NCBI RefSeq assembly: GCF_019048525.1
Contig: NZ_CP077369.1
Location: forward strand, 2,294,001-2,358,000
Direction of reading: 5' to 3'
Source of the DNA: Acinetobacter lwoffii
GTDB taxonomy: Bacteria > Pseudomonadota > Gammaproteobacteria > Pseudomonadales > Moraxellaceae
DNA length: 64,000 nucleotides
Shown: positions 38,523 through 48,252 of the stretch, piece after piece
Position numbering within the stretch: position 1 is the stretch's first letter
How the letters are laid out: each line of letters opens with the position of its first letter
Notes under the pieces: model-generated
The model's input: only the letters and a program-made list of their open reading frames with translations
Database searches by the model: none
What the model was told of the DNA's origin: nothing
Position numbers and translations under genes: made by a program

Positions 38523-40799
38523 ATGCTCAGTCGTCAATTAGAAGTATCACTACGTTTGGCTGTCAGCATGGCTCGTCAAAAGAGACATGAGTTCCTGACC
38601 GTAGAACATTTATTGTTAGCCTTGCTCGACAACGATTCTGCCGTGAATGCACTCAAAGCATGTGGTGCGGACATCATCGTGTTGCGTAAGGAATTAGAAG
38701 AGTACGTAGAACAACATACCCCTAAACTTGGTGAAAATAGTGATCAGGCACCACACCCTACAGAAAGCTTCGACCGGATCTTGCAACGCGCGATTTTTCA
38801 CGTGCAATCAAGCGGTGGCGATCGTACTGTAGAAGGTGCTGATATTCTGGTTGCCATGTATTCTGAGCGTGACTCATTTGCAGTCTATCTGCTTAAACGT
38901 CATCAAATTAACCGTCTGACCCTGACTCAGTACCTGTCTCATGGTACGCGTAAAGAAGATGTACAGTCTGAAGAAGAAATCGAAGATCTAGATGGCGAAT
39001 CAGCATCTTCAGCAAGTTCAGGTCCACTTGAACTTTATACCACTAACCTGAATATTGAAGCACAAAAAGGTAAGACCGATCCACTGATTGGTCGTGAAAA
39101 AGAAATCGAGCGTGCCGCGCAAATTCTTTGCCGCCGTCGTAAAAATAACCCACTCCTTGTCGGTGATCCAGGTGTCGGTAAAACCTCGATTGCTGAAGGG
39201 CTGGCTTGGTTAATTGTCAATGGTAAAGCGCCAAAACCACTGGAAAATGCTGAAATTTTCAGTCTGGACATTGGTGCTTTGGTGGCAGGAACCAAATACC
39301 GTGGCGACTTTGAAAAACGCTTGAAACAGCTTTTAAATGCGTTGAAAAAGAAACCTGAAGCAGTGCTGTTTATTGATGAAATTCACATGATTATTGGTGC
39401 AGGCTCGAGTATGGGCAGTACCATGGATGCATCGAATCTGATCAAACCGGCGCTGGCAAATGGTTCTTTACGCTGCATTGGGTCAACCACATTCCAGGAA
39501 TACCGTCAGGTCTTTGAGAAAGATCATGCTTTATCGCGTCGTTTCCAGAAAATTGATGTGAATGAGCCATCTATTTCTGAAACTATTGATATCCTACGTG
39601 GTCTGAAATCGAAGTTTGAAGATTTCCATCATGTGGAATATGAAGATCAAGCCTTAGTGTCTGCGGTAGAACTTTCTGCGAAATTTATCAACGACCGTTT
39701 CTTGCCAGATAAGGCGATTGATGTCATTGATGAGGCCGGTGCTCAGCGCCGTTTAAAAGCGGAGCAAGACGACAGTTTGATTACTGTGGAAAATATTGAA
39801 GACATCGTCTCTAAAATTGCGCGTATTCCACCAAAAACTGTTTCTAAAGATGATAAGAGCGTGCTGGAAAATCTTGAGCGCGATCTGAAACGTGTGGTCT
39901 TTAGTCAGGATGAAGCGATTGAGGCCTTGGCATCTGCGATTAAACTGTCACGTGCCGGTTTGAAGTCTCCAGATAAGCCTGTAGGTAGTTTTGTCTTTGC
40001 GGGTCCTACAGGTGTTGGTAAAACCGAAGTGACCAAGCAGCTCGCGAAACAGATGGGTGTGGAACTGGTTCGTTTTGATATGTCGGAATATATGGAACGC
40101 CATGCAGTGTCTCGTTTAATCGGTGCACCTCCGGGCTATGTCGGTTTTGATCAAGGTGGCCTGCTCACCGATGCGATTCACAAAAATCCGCATTGTGTGC
40201 TGTTGCTAGACGAGATCGAAAAAGCGCATCCAGATGTGTTTAATCTGTTATTGCAGATTATGGATCATGGTTCATTGACTGATAACAACGGGCGTAAATC
40301 TGATTTCCGTAACGTGGTCTTGGTACTCACCACCAATATTGGGGCTGAAAGTATTTCGCGTGTCAGCATTGGTTTTATGGAACAGGACAATAGTAACGAT
40401 AATCAGGAAGCGATGAAGAAAGCCTTCTCGCCGGAATTCCGTAACCGTCTCGACGGCGTGATTCAGTTCAAGGCATTGCCAAGCAGCATTATTGAAAATG
40501 TCGTGGATAAATTCCTGACTGAACTTCAAGCACAACTGGATGACAAAAAAGTCATACTGGAAGTGGATCAGAGCGCACGTGAATGGATGTCTGAACATGG
40601 CTATGACCGTTTGATGGGTGCACGTCCAATGCAGCGTCTGATTCAGGAACACCTGAAAAAACCGCTGGCTGAGATGATCCTGTTTGGTGAACTGGCTGAA
40701 AATGGCGGCAATGTTGCAGTATCGGTGAAAAAAGAAAATGGTAAAGCGGTTGGCTTAAAACTTGAGGTTTTTGAAGATCAGACTGCTGAACCAGCCTAA
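38523..40799 (+). CDS. clpA: ClpA, AAA+ unfoldase of ClpAP
   Basis: The 758-residue protein (E. coli 758) is the ATP-dependent unfoldase that feeds ClpP. It has the N-terminal Clp repeat domain (residues 1-145) and two AAA+ modules: Walker A GDPGVGKTS and Walker B LFIDEIHMI in D1, and GPTGVGKTE and LLLDEIEKAHPDV in D2, followed by the IGL-type loop region typical of ClpP-binding partners. The clpS-clpA pair is co-transcribed. Confidence 0.97.
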   Translation: MLSRQLEVSLRLAVSMARQKRHEFLTVEHLLLALLDNDSAVNALKACGADIIVLRKELEEYVEQHTPKLGENSDQAPHPTESFDRILQRAIFHVQSSGGDRTVEGADILVAMYSERDSFAVYLLKRHQINRLTLTQYLSHGTRKEDVQSEEEIEDLDGESASSASSGPLELYTTNLNIEAQKGKTDPLIGREKEIERAAQILCRRRKNNPLLVGDPGVGKTSIAEGLAWLIVNGKAPKPLENAEIFSLDIGALVAGTKYRGDFEKRLKQLLNALKKKPEAVLFIDEIHMIIGAGSSMGSTMDASNLIKPALANGSLRCIGSTTFQEYRQVFEKDHALSRRFQKIDVNEPSISETIDILRGLKSKFEDFHHVEYEDQALVSAVELSAKFINDRFLPDKAIDVIDEAGAQRRLKAEQDDSLITVENIEDIVSKIARIPPKTVSKDDKSVLENLERDLKRVVFSQDEAIEALASAIKLSRAGLKSPDKPVGSFVFAGPTGVGKTEVTKQLAKQMGVELVRFDMSEYMERHAVSRLIGAPPGYVGFDQGGLLTDAIHKNPHCVLLLDEIEKAHPDVFNLLLQIMDHGSLTDNNGRKSDFRNVVLVLTTNIGAESISRVSIGFMEQDNSNDNQEAMKKAFSPEFRNRLDGVIQFKALPSSIIENVVDKFLTELQAQLDDKKVILEVDQSAREWMSEHGYDRLMGARPMQRLIQEHLKKPLAEMILFGELAENGGNVAVSVKKENGKAVGLKLEVFEDQTAEPA

Positions 40800-40814
40800 T
40801 TAAAAAGAAGGATC

Positions 40815-40839
40815 AAACCCGTGCTTGCACGGGTTTTTT
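40815..40839 (+). terminator. clpA terminator
   Basis: AAACCCGTGC pairs with GCACGGGTTT over a 2-base loop, followed by TTT. Confidence 0.92.
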
Positions 40840-40890
40840 CATGCACTCATATTTTAAATTATCAAATTTATATCATTTAAAAGATAAATT

Positions 40891-41244
40891 ATGGATATTC
40901 AAGTTACCAAGCTGTTCACGACATTTTTACTGTTTTTAGTCACGGCATTGATGGAAATTTTAGGCTGTTATTTTCCCTACCTGATTTTAAATCAGGGGAG
41001 AAGCCACTGGTTATGGATTCCGACAACTCTGGCTTTGGCGGCTTTTGTCTGGCTGTTAACCTTGCATCCAGCTGCTTCAGGACGAATCTATGCCGCTTAT
41101 GGCGGTATCTATATTTTTTCAGCGCTAATGTGGTTGCGCTTCGTTGATCAAGTGACTCTATCGCGTTGGGATCTGCTTGGTGGCATGGTGGTGATACTGG
41201 GTGCGTTGATTATTATTTTGCAGCCGCAGGGTCTGGTGCGTTAG
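40891..41244 (+). CDS. YnfA-family (UPF0060) small membrane protein
   Basis: The 117-residue protein has four membrane helices and the YnfA signature [31 protein letters not shown] and [16 protein letters not shown]. YnfA proteins are distant relatives of small multidrug resistance pumps; the natural substrate is uncertain. It is monocistronic with a strong terminator. Confidence 0.9.
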   Translation: MDIQVTKLFTTFLLFLVTALMEILGCYFPYLILNQGRSHWLWIPTTLALAAFVWLLTLHPAASGRIYAAYGGIYIFSALMWLRFVDQVTLSRWDLLGGMVVILGALIIILQPQGLVR

Positions 41245-41269
41245 CAGGATATAACAACAAACCTTATCA

Positions 41270-41297
41270 AAAAGGTAGCCACGGCTACCTTTTGTTT
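41270..41297. terminator. Terminator after the YnfA-like gene, bidirectional
   Basis: AAAAGGTAGCC and GGCTACCTTTT form an 11-bp stem with a 2-base loop. It lies between convergent genes. Confidence 0.9.
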
Positions 41298-41345
41298 TCA
41301 GGATTTTTGAATCCTGAATCGAAATAAATGTCTTATGTGTTTAGA

Positions 41346-41819
41346 TTATTTTAATTTGCAATCTTTCTGGGAAATATCCGTTTTATATGTTTGTGTCTGC
41401 GAGTTCAGGCTGAGTTCAACCTTGTAAGGGTTCTCAATCTGATAGCGATGCTCAAAGAAAATTTCACAATTATTGAGCAGATTATTGCGAATGACTTTCA
41501 TCACTTCTTTGCGCCCCAAGTCTTTTTCAAACTGGCTAAAATCGGGCGTGATGATCATGCCTTTCAGTGTGGTTTTATTGGCACTTAACTGTAATTGTTC
41601 AATAATCGTATTTTGATCAATCTGCAATGGTAAAGTTCTGGAATCCTCTGCACTGAGCACTGCGAGCAATTCATTCAGCTCAGCTTTTTTCTGAATTTTA
41701 AATTTGCTGTCAATAATATTTTTTTCTTGAAGATATTGGTCAAATTCAGAAGCATGCACCGGTAAGGCGACACTGCTAAAACCAGTCAAGAGTGCCAAAG
41801 CCCAATATTTTTTTTGCAT
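41346..41819 (-). CDS. Unrecognised exported protein, 157 aa
   Basis: It begins with a clear signal peptide (KKYWALALLTGFSSVALPVHA, cleavage probably after HAS region residue 24) and has a soluble mature part of about 133 residues with two cysteines (NNCEIFFEH and QKDCKLK) that could form a disulfide. No family is recognised. It lies between argF upstream and the YnfA-like gene, convergent with the latter. Confidence 0.7.
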   Translation of the reverse strand: MQKKYWALALLTGFSSVALPVHASEFDQYLQEKNIIDSKFKIQKKAELNELLAVLSAEDSRTLPLQIDQNTIIEQLQLSANKTTLKGMIITPDFSQFEKDLGRKEVMKVIRNNLLNNCEIFFEHRYQIENPYKVELSLNSQTQTYKTDISQKDCKLK

Positions 41820-41871
41820 TGTATAAAATCACTTTTTATTCCATTTCAACAATGATTATAAGAGCTGAGAC

Positions 41872-41899
41872 AAAAAAAGCACCAGAGATTGGTGCTTAA
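41872..41899 (-). terminator. argF terminator
   Basis: On the minus strand AAGCACCA pairs with TGGTGCTT and is followed by a T-run. It lies about 25 bases past the argF stop. Confidence 0.88.
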
Positions 41900-41923
41900 T
41901 TTGTGAAGATTCATCTTAAAAAA

Positions 41924-42844
41924 TTAGTCTTTTTTCAGATTTTCATTAATCAGGAATTCAACCAAAGCTTTTTGCGCGTGCAAGCGGTTTTCAGCTTCAT
42001 CCCAAACTACGGCATTTTTATGGTCAAGCAGATTTTCTGAAATCTCTTCGCCACGATGCGCAGGCAAGCAGTGCATAAACAAGCAATCCGGATGTGCAAG
42101 ATCCATCAGACGTTCATTCACCTGATAATCTGCAAAGGCTTTTTCACGGATCTTTTGTTCTTCTTCCTGGCCCATGCTTGCCCAAACGTCAGTCACGATC
42201 AGATCAGCATTCACCGCTGCATCTTCAGCAGAAGGAACCAGTTCCACACAATGGGCAAATTCAGACAGGAATTTTTCTTGTGGCTCATAGCCTTTTGGCG
42301 CTGCAATTTTCAGATTAAAGCCCCACATATGTGCAGCTTCAATATAAGAGTTACACATATTGTTGCCATCACCAATCCAGGCAACAGTTTTACCTTCGAT
42401 TGAGCCACGTTGCTCTACATAGGTTTGCATGTCAGCAAGTAACTGGCAAGGGTGGTGGTCATCAGTCAACGCATTAATCACTGGAACTTTTGAATAAGAT
42501 GCAAAACGCTCCACGATATCATGGCCGAAAGTACGGATCATCACAATATCCAGCATGCTTGAAATCACACGTGCAGAATCTTCAATCGGTTCACCACGAC
42601 CTAACTGGGTATCGCGTGAAGACAGGAAAATCGCGCTACCACCAAATTGGCTCATGCCAGCTTCAAACGAAACACGCGTACGGGTACTCGATTTTTCAAA
42701 AATCATGCCCATCACTTTACCAACAAATGGTTGGAACACTTCATTGTTATGCTGTTTGCGCTTAAGCTCAATTGCGCGTTGCAAAATCTGGTTAAGTTCT
42801 AAAGTTGATAAATCGCGTAAGGTGAGAAAGTGACGGAGAGCCAT
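41924..42844 (-). CDS. argF: ArgF, ornithine carbamoyltransferase
   Basis: The 306-residue enzyme makes citrulline from ornithine and carbamoyl phosphate. The carbamoyl-phosphate site SSTRTR is in [12 protein letters not shown], the ornithine signature [11 protein letters not shown] holds the catalytic cysteine, and HPCQLLADM is intact. A GGAG ribosome site precedes the ATG. It is monocistronic here, distant from argC. Confidence 0.96.
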   Translation of the reverse strand: MALRHFLTLRDLSTLELNQILQRAIELKRKQHNNEVFQPFVGKVMGMIFEKSSTRTRVSFEAGMSQFGGSAIFLSSRDTQLGRGEPIEDSARVISSMLDIVMIRTFGHDIVERFASYSKVPVINALTDDHHPCQLLADMQTYVEQRGSIEGKTVAWIGDGNNMCNSYIEAAHMWGFNLKIAAPKGYEPQEKFLSEFAHCVELVPSAEDAAVNADLIVTDVWASMGQEEEQKIREKAFADYQVNERLMDLAHPDCLFMHCLPAHRGEEISENLLDHKNAVVWDEAENRLHAQKALVEFLINENLKKD

Positions 42845-42957
42845 TCGTTACTCCACAATAATTGCCGAAAAACTCGATCAACAATCAGTTGTTGGTTAGT
42901 TTAAGAAAAAATACGGAATCGGCTAATATACTATAAGCAATGAAAAATGCAAAAAAA

Positions 42958-43605
42958 CTAGACTTTTTGATGACCGTCTAAAAAGCGATCCACACAATAA
43001 CTGATGTATTTGTCGATTTCCTGATCATCTTCCTGTACCGGAATTCCCATCAGAATACGCCATTCCAGATTGCGCAAAATACCAAAATACAGCTGCGCCG
43101 AATATTGTGGATTTTCGCAATGCAATAAACCTTGCGCATCTGCCTGTTCTAAAGCCTTGGCAATGGCACTTTGCACATGCACTGGGCCTCGCTCATGAAT
43201 ATGCTGAGCAAGTTCAGGATTACGCTGGCTTTGTTCCAGCACCAGACGCATAAAGGCCGAGTTTTCCGGTTGCATAATCTGGTGATAAAAATTAAGCAAC
43301 GTGTGTACTAAATAACTACGAAAATCCAGTGCCATCAGTTCGATCGGAATACTGTTATCTTCAAAAAACTTGATACGACGATAATCGCAAATGGCTTTAA
43401 ACAAGCCTTCTTTATTGCCAAAGTACTTATAAATAGAGGCTTTAGAGCCACCGGCATGCTGGACGATATCATCCAGAGACACAGCATCATAACCCCGTTC
43501 CAGAAATAGCTCGGTTGCACTGATCAGCAGCGCAATACAACGCTCATGACCACGTTTGGTCTGTGGCAGATCTTTGGCGAGCGGTTCTAGGGCGAGGTCT
43601 TGCAT
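42958..43605 (-). CDS. TetR-family transcriptional regulator
   Basis: The 215-residue protein has an N-terminal TetR helix-turn-helix (ISATELFLERGYDAVSLDDIVQHAGGSKASIYKYFGNKEGL, seen as ERGYDAVSLDDIV and ASIYKYFGNKEGL) and a C-terminal all-helical ligand domain. It is divergent from prpB with repeats between them, so it may control prpBC. In many proteobacteria PrpR or a GntR regulator does that job, so this link is only positional. Confidence 0.88.
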   Translation of the reverse strand: MQDLALEPLAKDLPQTKRGHERCIALLISATELFLERGYDAVSLDDIVQHAGGSKASIYKYFGNKEGLFKAICDYRRIKFFEDNSIPIELMALDFRSYLVHTLLNFYHQIMQPENSAFMRLVLEQSQRNPELAQHIHERGPVHVQSAIAKALEQADAQGLLHCENPQYSAQLYFGILRNLEWRILMGIPVQEDDQEIDKYISYCVDRFLDGHQKV

Positions 43606-43650
43606 AGGAGATAGTACATCAACATGTCAATAGAGATTGAAACGCCATCA

Positions 43651-43718
43651 TAGCAAATATATGCACATATTTCATAATTGCGCCAGATAAGTGCGCCAGA
43701 TAAGTGCGCTATTTGCTA
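43651..43718. promoter_or_regulatory. Repeat-rich control region between the TetR gene and prpB
   Basis: Outer inverted repeat TAGCAAATA (43651-43659) / TATTTGCTA (43710-43718), inner inverted repeat AAATAT (43655-43660) / ATATTT (43667-43672), and a perfect 13-base tandem duplication GCGCCAGATAAGT at 43680-43692 and 43693-43705. Operator function is inferred from the divergent layout. Confidence 0.55.
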
Positions 43719-43848
43719 ATTAGGTAAAGCAAAACTTAAAAATTTGACTAAAGTTTTAGAGTATTTGTTCTATCGGGTTATGGAATGAGCAAGCCAAATG
43801 AGTATACTCGAATTTCAATAATTATAGCCAAGACTGTGGAAAAGGAAG

Positions 43849-44733
43849 ATGACAGAACAAATGTCTGCAGGTTTAAGATTTAGACAAGCGCTTGAAGTCG
43901 AGAAACCATTGCAAATTATGGGCACAGTAAATGCCTATGCTGCCATGATGGCCAAACAGGTCGGTTATAAAGCCATTTATTTATCAGGTGCGGGTGTCGC
44001 GAATTATTCTTATGGTTTGCCTGATCTGGGCATGACCAGCCTAGATAATGTTCTTGAAGATGTACGCCGGATCACTGAGCGTGTGGATACACCTTTGCTG
44101 GTCGATATCGATACCGGTTGGGGCGGTGCATTAAATATTGCCCGCACGATCAAACAGATGACTGCTGCAGGAGCCGCTGCGGTTCATATTGAAGATCAGG
44201 TGGCACAGAAGCGTTGTGGTCATCGTCCAAATAAAGAAATCGTATCGCAGCAGGAAATGGTCGATCGTATCAAAGCGGCTGTAGATGCGAAAACCGATTC
44301 AAACTTCGTGGTGATGGCGCGTACCGATGCGCTACAAAAAGAAGGCTTGCAAGCAGTGATTGATCGTGCTTCTGCCTGTGTTGAAGCGGGTGCAGATGCG
44401 ATCTTTGCTGAGGCGATGACCGATATCACCATGTACCGTACAGTGTGTGATGCGGTCGGTGTGCCAGTCTTGGCAAATATTACCGAATTTGGTGATACAC
44501 CGTATTATACGGTTGATGAACTGGCGGAGCAGGGCATTGGCATGGTGCTGTATCCGTTATCAGCGACACGTGCAATGCAAAAAGCCGCACTTGAAGTGAT
44601 GCGTTCAGTACGCGAACATGGTACTCAGGTAAATGTGCTGGATATTATGCAACAACGAAAAGAACTCTACGAATTTTTAGATTATCACAGCTTCGAAGAC
44701 ACATTAGATAAACTGTTTAAACAGGAGAATTAA
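43849..44733 (+). CDS. prpB: PrpB, 2-methylisocitrate lyase
   Basis: PrpB splits 2-methylisocitrate into pyruvate and succinate, the last step of the methylcitrate cycle for propionyl-CoA. It belongs to the PEP mutase/isocitrate lyase superfamily; the catalytic loop [12 protein letters not shown] and metal-binding DIDTGWGG and EDQVAQ are intact. The 294 residues match the family. It is followed by prpC after four bases. Confidence 0.96.
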   Translation: MTEQMSAGLRFRQALEVEKPLQIMGTVNAYAAMMAKQVGYKAIYLSGAGVANYSYGLPDLGMTSLDNVLEDVRRITERVDTPLLVDIDTGWGGALNIARTIKQMTAAGAAAVHIEDQVAQKRCGHRPNKEIVSQQEMVDRIKAAVDAKTDSNFVVMARTDALQKEGLQAVIDRASACVEAGADAIFAEAMTDITMYRTVCDAVGVPVLANITEFGDTPYYTVDELAEQGIGMVLYPLSATRAMQKAALEVMRSVREHGTQVNVLDIMQQRKELYEFLDYHSFEDTLDKLFKQEN

Positions 44734-44737
44734 AAAA

Positions 44738-45877
44738 ATGGCTGAAGGAAAAGTACTCACTGGCGCAGGATTGCGCGGACAAGTGGCAGGTAAAACCTCA
44801 CTTTCAACAGTAGGCAAAAGTGGCGCAGGTCTGACCTATCGCGGTTATGACGTGCAGGAGCTGGCTGAACATTGCCAGTTTGAAGAAGTCGCTTATCTGA
44901 TTTTCTTCGGAGAATTGCCGACAGCAGAGCAATTGGCAGCCTACAAAGCCAAACTGAAATCCTTGCGCACTTTACCTCAGGCATTAAAAGAAGTCCTTGA
45001 GCGTATTCCAGCCGATTCCCACCCAATGGATGTGATGCGTACAGGCGTTTCCATGCTGGGCAATCTTGAAACTGAGCAGTCTTTTGAGCGGCAACAGGAT
45101 ATCGCAGACCGTATTTTGGCGACGCTACCGGCCATCATTTGTTACTGGTATCGTTATAGCCATGACGGCGTGCGTATTGAAGAAAATACCAATGACGATT
45201 CAATCGGTGCACAGTTCCTGCATCTTCTGCATGGTGAAAAACCAAATGAGCTACATGAACAGGTAATGAATGTTTCCTTGATTCTGTATGCAGAGCATGA
45301 ATTCAATGCTTCGACTTTTACCGCTCGTGTGTGTGCATCAACGCTGTCAGATATGCATTCCTGTATTACCGGTGCAATCGGTTCCTTGCGTGGCCCTCTA
45401 CATGGCGGTGCCAACGAAGCTGCGATGGACATGATCGAAAACTGGACGTCGCCTGAAGAAGCTGAACGTGAAATGCTGGGCATGCTGGAACGTAAAGAAA
45501 AAATCATGGGCTTCGGTCATGCGATCTATAAGGACAATGATCCGCGTAATGGCATTATTAAAGTCTGGTCGGAGCGTTTAGCCAAAGATGTCGGTGATAC
45601 CGTACTTTATCCAGTGTCAGTGCGCTGCGAAGAAGTCATGTGGCGCGAGAAGAAATTATTCTGTAATGCCGATTTCTTCCATGCGTCTGCTTATCACTTT
45701 ATGGGCATTCCAACCAAGTTGTTTACCCCGATCTTTGTTATGTCACGTGTGACAGGCTGGGCAGCGCATGTGATGGAACAGCGTGCTGACAACCGTATTA
45801 TCCGTCCAAGCGCAGACTATACCGGACCAGAACTACGTAAAGTAGTGCCAATCGCTGAGCGTTCTACAGCGGCTTAA
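44738..45877 (+). CDS. prpC: PrpC, 2-methylcitrate synthase
   Basis: PrpC condenses propionyl-CoA with oxaloacetate. The 379-residue protein has citrate-synthase catalytic residues in GPLHGGANEAAM, MGFGHAIYK and the aspartate region VMSRVTGWAAHVMEQ. Length and the GLRGQVAGKTSLSTVGK start fit methylcitrate rather than citrate synthases. The usual acnD and prpF genes do not follow; a terminator ends the operon here. Confidence 0.95.
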   Translation: MAEGKVLTGAGLRGQVAGKTSLSTVGKSGAGLTYRGYDVQELAEHCQFEEVAYLIFFGELPTAEQLAAYKAKLKSLRTLPQALKEVLERIPADSHPMDVMRTGVSMLGNLETEQSFERQQDIADRILATLPAIICYWYRYSHDGVRIEENTNDDSIGAQFLHLLHGEKPNELHEQVMNVSLILYAEHEFNASTFTARVCASTLSDMHSCITGAIGSLRGPLHGGANEAAMDMIENWTSPEEAEREMLGMLERKEKIMGFGHAIYKDNDPRNGIIKVWSERLAKDVGDTVLYPVSVRCEEVMWREKKLFCNADFFHASAYHFMGIPTKLFTPIFVMSRVTGWAAHVMEQRADNRIIRPSADYTGPELRKVVPIAERSTAA

Positions 45878-45898
45878 TCCGTAAATGTCCTAGAATAA

Positions 45899-45931
45899 AA
45901 ATAAGGTCTCAATTGAGACCTTATTTTTTTA
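45899..45931 (+). terminator. prpBC terminator
   Basis: AATAAGGTCTC pairs with GAGACCTTATT around AATT, followed by T7. The left A-rich flank lets it work for the convergent gene as well. Confidence 0.93.
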
Positions 45932-45941
45932 GTGAATTCTG

Positions 45942-46556
45942 TTATCGGCTTAACAGTGCCGGATCTTCAATGCTATAACCTGTTTCAAAAGGAATACCCA
46001 GATACTTTACTACTACTAGGGTCTTATTGTGTCGCGGGACTTTATAGGCCTGGCTAATTTTCAAGCCTTGCTGATAACTGACTGCTTGCTGAACCGGACT
46101 TTTTTGTGAGCCAGATTTCACTTGATATTGATAGGTCCATTTTGGCACTTTTTCCTGAGGATCATGCCAAGCAGGTGCGCTACCTTTTGTTGTCTTTAAA
46201 ACCTTAAGCTGTGGCTTTGATTTTTGAATCGGATTTAATGGAACTAAACGTTTTTTGATTTTGGCAATGTCCTGATCAAACTTGCGACTGTCTTGATCAT
46301 AATCGATGCGCTTGGTTTTAGGATTGATATATAAGGAACTGACCTGAATCAATTGATTTGGTTTTTGGGATTTAAAATTATAATAATACAGTTGAGGCAA
46401 GCGTCCACGACCATCAAGATAGTGACGCATGATATAAAGCTTCTGTTCTTTAACTTCATAGCCTAGAACTTCAATATTTTGTGGGCCGCCTACGGTAGCG
46501 AAAGTCAGAGTGGGCAAGATCAGAGGGAGCAGAAGCAGTGCGGTTTTAATATTCAT
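45942..46556 (-). CDS. Unrecognised exported protein, 204 aa
   Basis: The start is taken as ATG 46556 (MNIKTALLLLPLILPTLTFA), with GGGTGGA nine bases upstream; a longer frame reaches 46598. The N terminus is a signal peptide. The mature part is basic and Tyr/Lys-rich (EVKEQKLYIMRHYLDGRGRL, YLGIPFETGYSIEDPALL). No cysteines or known domain were seen. It is convergent with prpC and sits downstream of a CinA-like gene on the same strand. Confidence 0.65.
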   Translation of the reverse strand: MNIKTALLLLPLILPTLTFATVGGPQNIEVLGYEVKEQKLYIMRHYLDGRGRLPQLYYYNFKSQKPNQLIQVSSLYINPKTKRIDYDQDSRKFDQDIAKIKKRLVPLNPIQKSKPQLKVLKTTKGSAPAWHDPQEKVPKWTYQYQVKSGSQKSPVQQAVSYQQGLKISQAYKVPRHNKTLVVVKYLGIPFETGYSIEDPALLSR

Positions 46557-46665
46557 GGTCATTCCACCCTCAAAAAAAATAGATTGGCATTTGATCATGC
46601 CAATCTATCTTAAAATACGGTAGAAATAATGAAGCTTATTCAAGCTACACAGTAACTTTGAAAGC

Positions 46666-47142
46666 TTAGCTGTTATTCAACAGATTGATCATGTCATGTG
46701 CAACCACAGCTGACAGTTTGTTGAGGCGTTCAAGTGGCGAGCCTTTGAGATAATACTGGAACTGATGGATTTGCGTGCCATCATTAATGGCCACAAAAAA
46801 TGTTCCTTCCGGTTTCTCTGGTGTCGCGCTACCACCTGATTTAAGCAATCCTGTACAGGCGATAATCCAGTCAGCATCACGGAACATTTTTTTACCTGCT
46901 TCCGCCAGAGCAACCGTTACCGGCATAGATTCCGCGGTATGACTATTGATCAGATTCTTGGAAATGCCCAATACAGAAGTCTTGACACTTACATCGTAGC
47001 AGATCAAACCACCAATCAGAATTTCGGCACCTTCTCCTTTACAAATGGAGAACTGGCTACTGAGATATCCAGAACTTGCGCTTTCGATAAAGGCAATTTT
47101 TATGTTTTTCTCTTCGAGTAAGCCGCAACAGGTTTTTATCAT
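46666..47142 (-). CDS. CinA-family nicotinamide-nucleotide amidohydrolase-like protein
   Basis: The 158-residue protein corresponds to the C-terminal CinA/PncC domain: AFIESASSGYLSSQFS resembles the usual TAESCTGG region, and ACTGLLKSGGSATPEKPEGTFFVAI fits the conserved TGIAGPGGGTPEKPVGTV block (both shortened here). PncC deamidates NMN in NAD recycling. Several normally conserved residues differ (ESASSG for ESCTGG), so activity is less certain than family membership. Confidence 0.75.
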   Translation of the reverse strand: MIKTCCGLLEEKNIKIAFIESASSGYLSSQFSICKGEGAEILIGGLICYDVSVKTSVLGISKNLINSHTAESMPVTVALAEAGKKMFRDADWIIACTGLLKSGGSATPEKPEGTFFVAINDGTQIHQFQYYLKGSPLERLNKLSAVVAHDMINLLNNS

Positions 47143-47399
47143 AGTCTCTATATTTTCTTTTCTTTGTGGGAGTGATTTTAGATCAATTTAGACAGATTTT
47201 TTCTGTCGATCAACTCCAAGTATATTTATATTTTTATGAAAGTTAAAATTTTTTTCATAGATTAGTGTAATTTCATGTTGATCTGATCGCAAAATCTGAA
47301 TGGTTAAAGCTTGGGCTATTTTCAAAAATAGAGGTTTCTTCTCAGGCGGAACAGTGGTAAAAATAAAAATAAAGTGCTTAGTGAAAGTAGGGTGTTGGA

Positions 47400-47630
47400 A
47401 TGAAAACCACAGTAAAATATGTAGTCTTAAAAAGTCTTGACTATCAATTGGGTACACCATTATTTCAGGAAGAAATTGACGCTGATGGTCAATATTTTGA
47501 TCAGATACCAAGCACAATTTCTTATCAGAACTTGCAGTTCAAAGTAAAAAGCAAAGAGCTTAAACGTTTGCATCTGGCCGAAGAGCAGGAAGATACTCAA
47601 ACAATTATCGTCAAAGTGGTCAATATCTAA
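47400..47630 (+). CDS. Small hypothetical protein, 76 aa
   Basis: The protein is soluble and charged (FKVKSKELKRLHLAEEQEDT) with no motif I recognise. GGGTGTTGGA lies directly upstream of the ATG, and a terminator follows at 47649. It is divergent from the CinA-like gene. Its codon use does not differ obviously from its neighbours. Confidence 0.55.
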   Translation: MKTTVKYVVLKSLDYQLGTPLFQEEIDADGQYFDQIPSTISYQNLQFKVKSKELKRLHLAEEQEDTQTIIVKVVNI

Positions 47631-47648
47631 TAAAAACTGAATAGAATA

Positions 47649-47672
47649 AGCCTCTTTTAAAGGGGCTTATTT
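47649..47672 (+). terminator. Terminator after the 76-aa gene
   Basis: AAGCC-CTTTTAAAG-GGCTT type stem followed by ATTTATTAT. The stem has one mismatch. Confidence 0.6.
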
Positions 47673-48252
47673 ATTATAAATAGATTAATAAATATAATTA
47701 CAAACAATGATTTGATCTAAGTTTATACCAAAATAATAAGTAAAAATATTTGAATTAAAGTCAAGGTAAATTCGAAACAGCTTAAGTTTTATTGGTGAGG
47801 TCATGTTAAGTATCGTATTTCTTCACAGTTAATAATATTCAAAAAGAATTGTATTTTTAATGTTTTATTTAATTTTTTAAAAATATAGAAGATTTAGATT
47901 TATTTGTATATATTTATAAATATCAATAGTATAGTTATTAAGTGGTTCTGTTTAATAACGCTTTTTAAATTTTATTAAAAATTTTCCTATATATGAAATA
48001 GGACTTAAGTTATTCCTTTTATTGGATAATAAATTTTTGACCTATAAAGTCTTTCATTATGTTTCTGTTGCATTATATCAGGTAATTTATGTTGCGCATT
48101 AATCTCCACTTCAAGTACTTATCTTACTATTTTTTACATTGAATTAATCTGTAACAGGTTAAAGGTTGGCGAAATCTGAAAAATGCGTAGAGTAGATATT
48201 AAGTCGAAACCTATCGGCTTTTAATTTAAAGCAAATAGTAAGGAATACCACC
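47673..48252. other. AT-rich non-coding stretch before the Gln-rich gene
   Basis: About 580 bases with very high A+T and no credible reading frame. It must hold the promoter and leader of the Gln-rich gene. A possible -35 TTGAAT near 48139 was noted, but no -10 at good spacing. Nothing else is recognisable. Confidence 0.5.

Noticed and set aside
43680..43705. Two direct 13-base repeats considered as a CRISPR-like start
   Set aside because: Only two adjacent units without spacers; no cas genes nearby.
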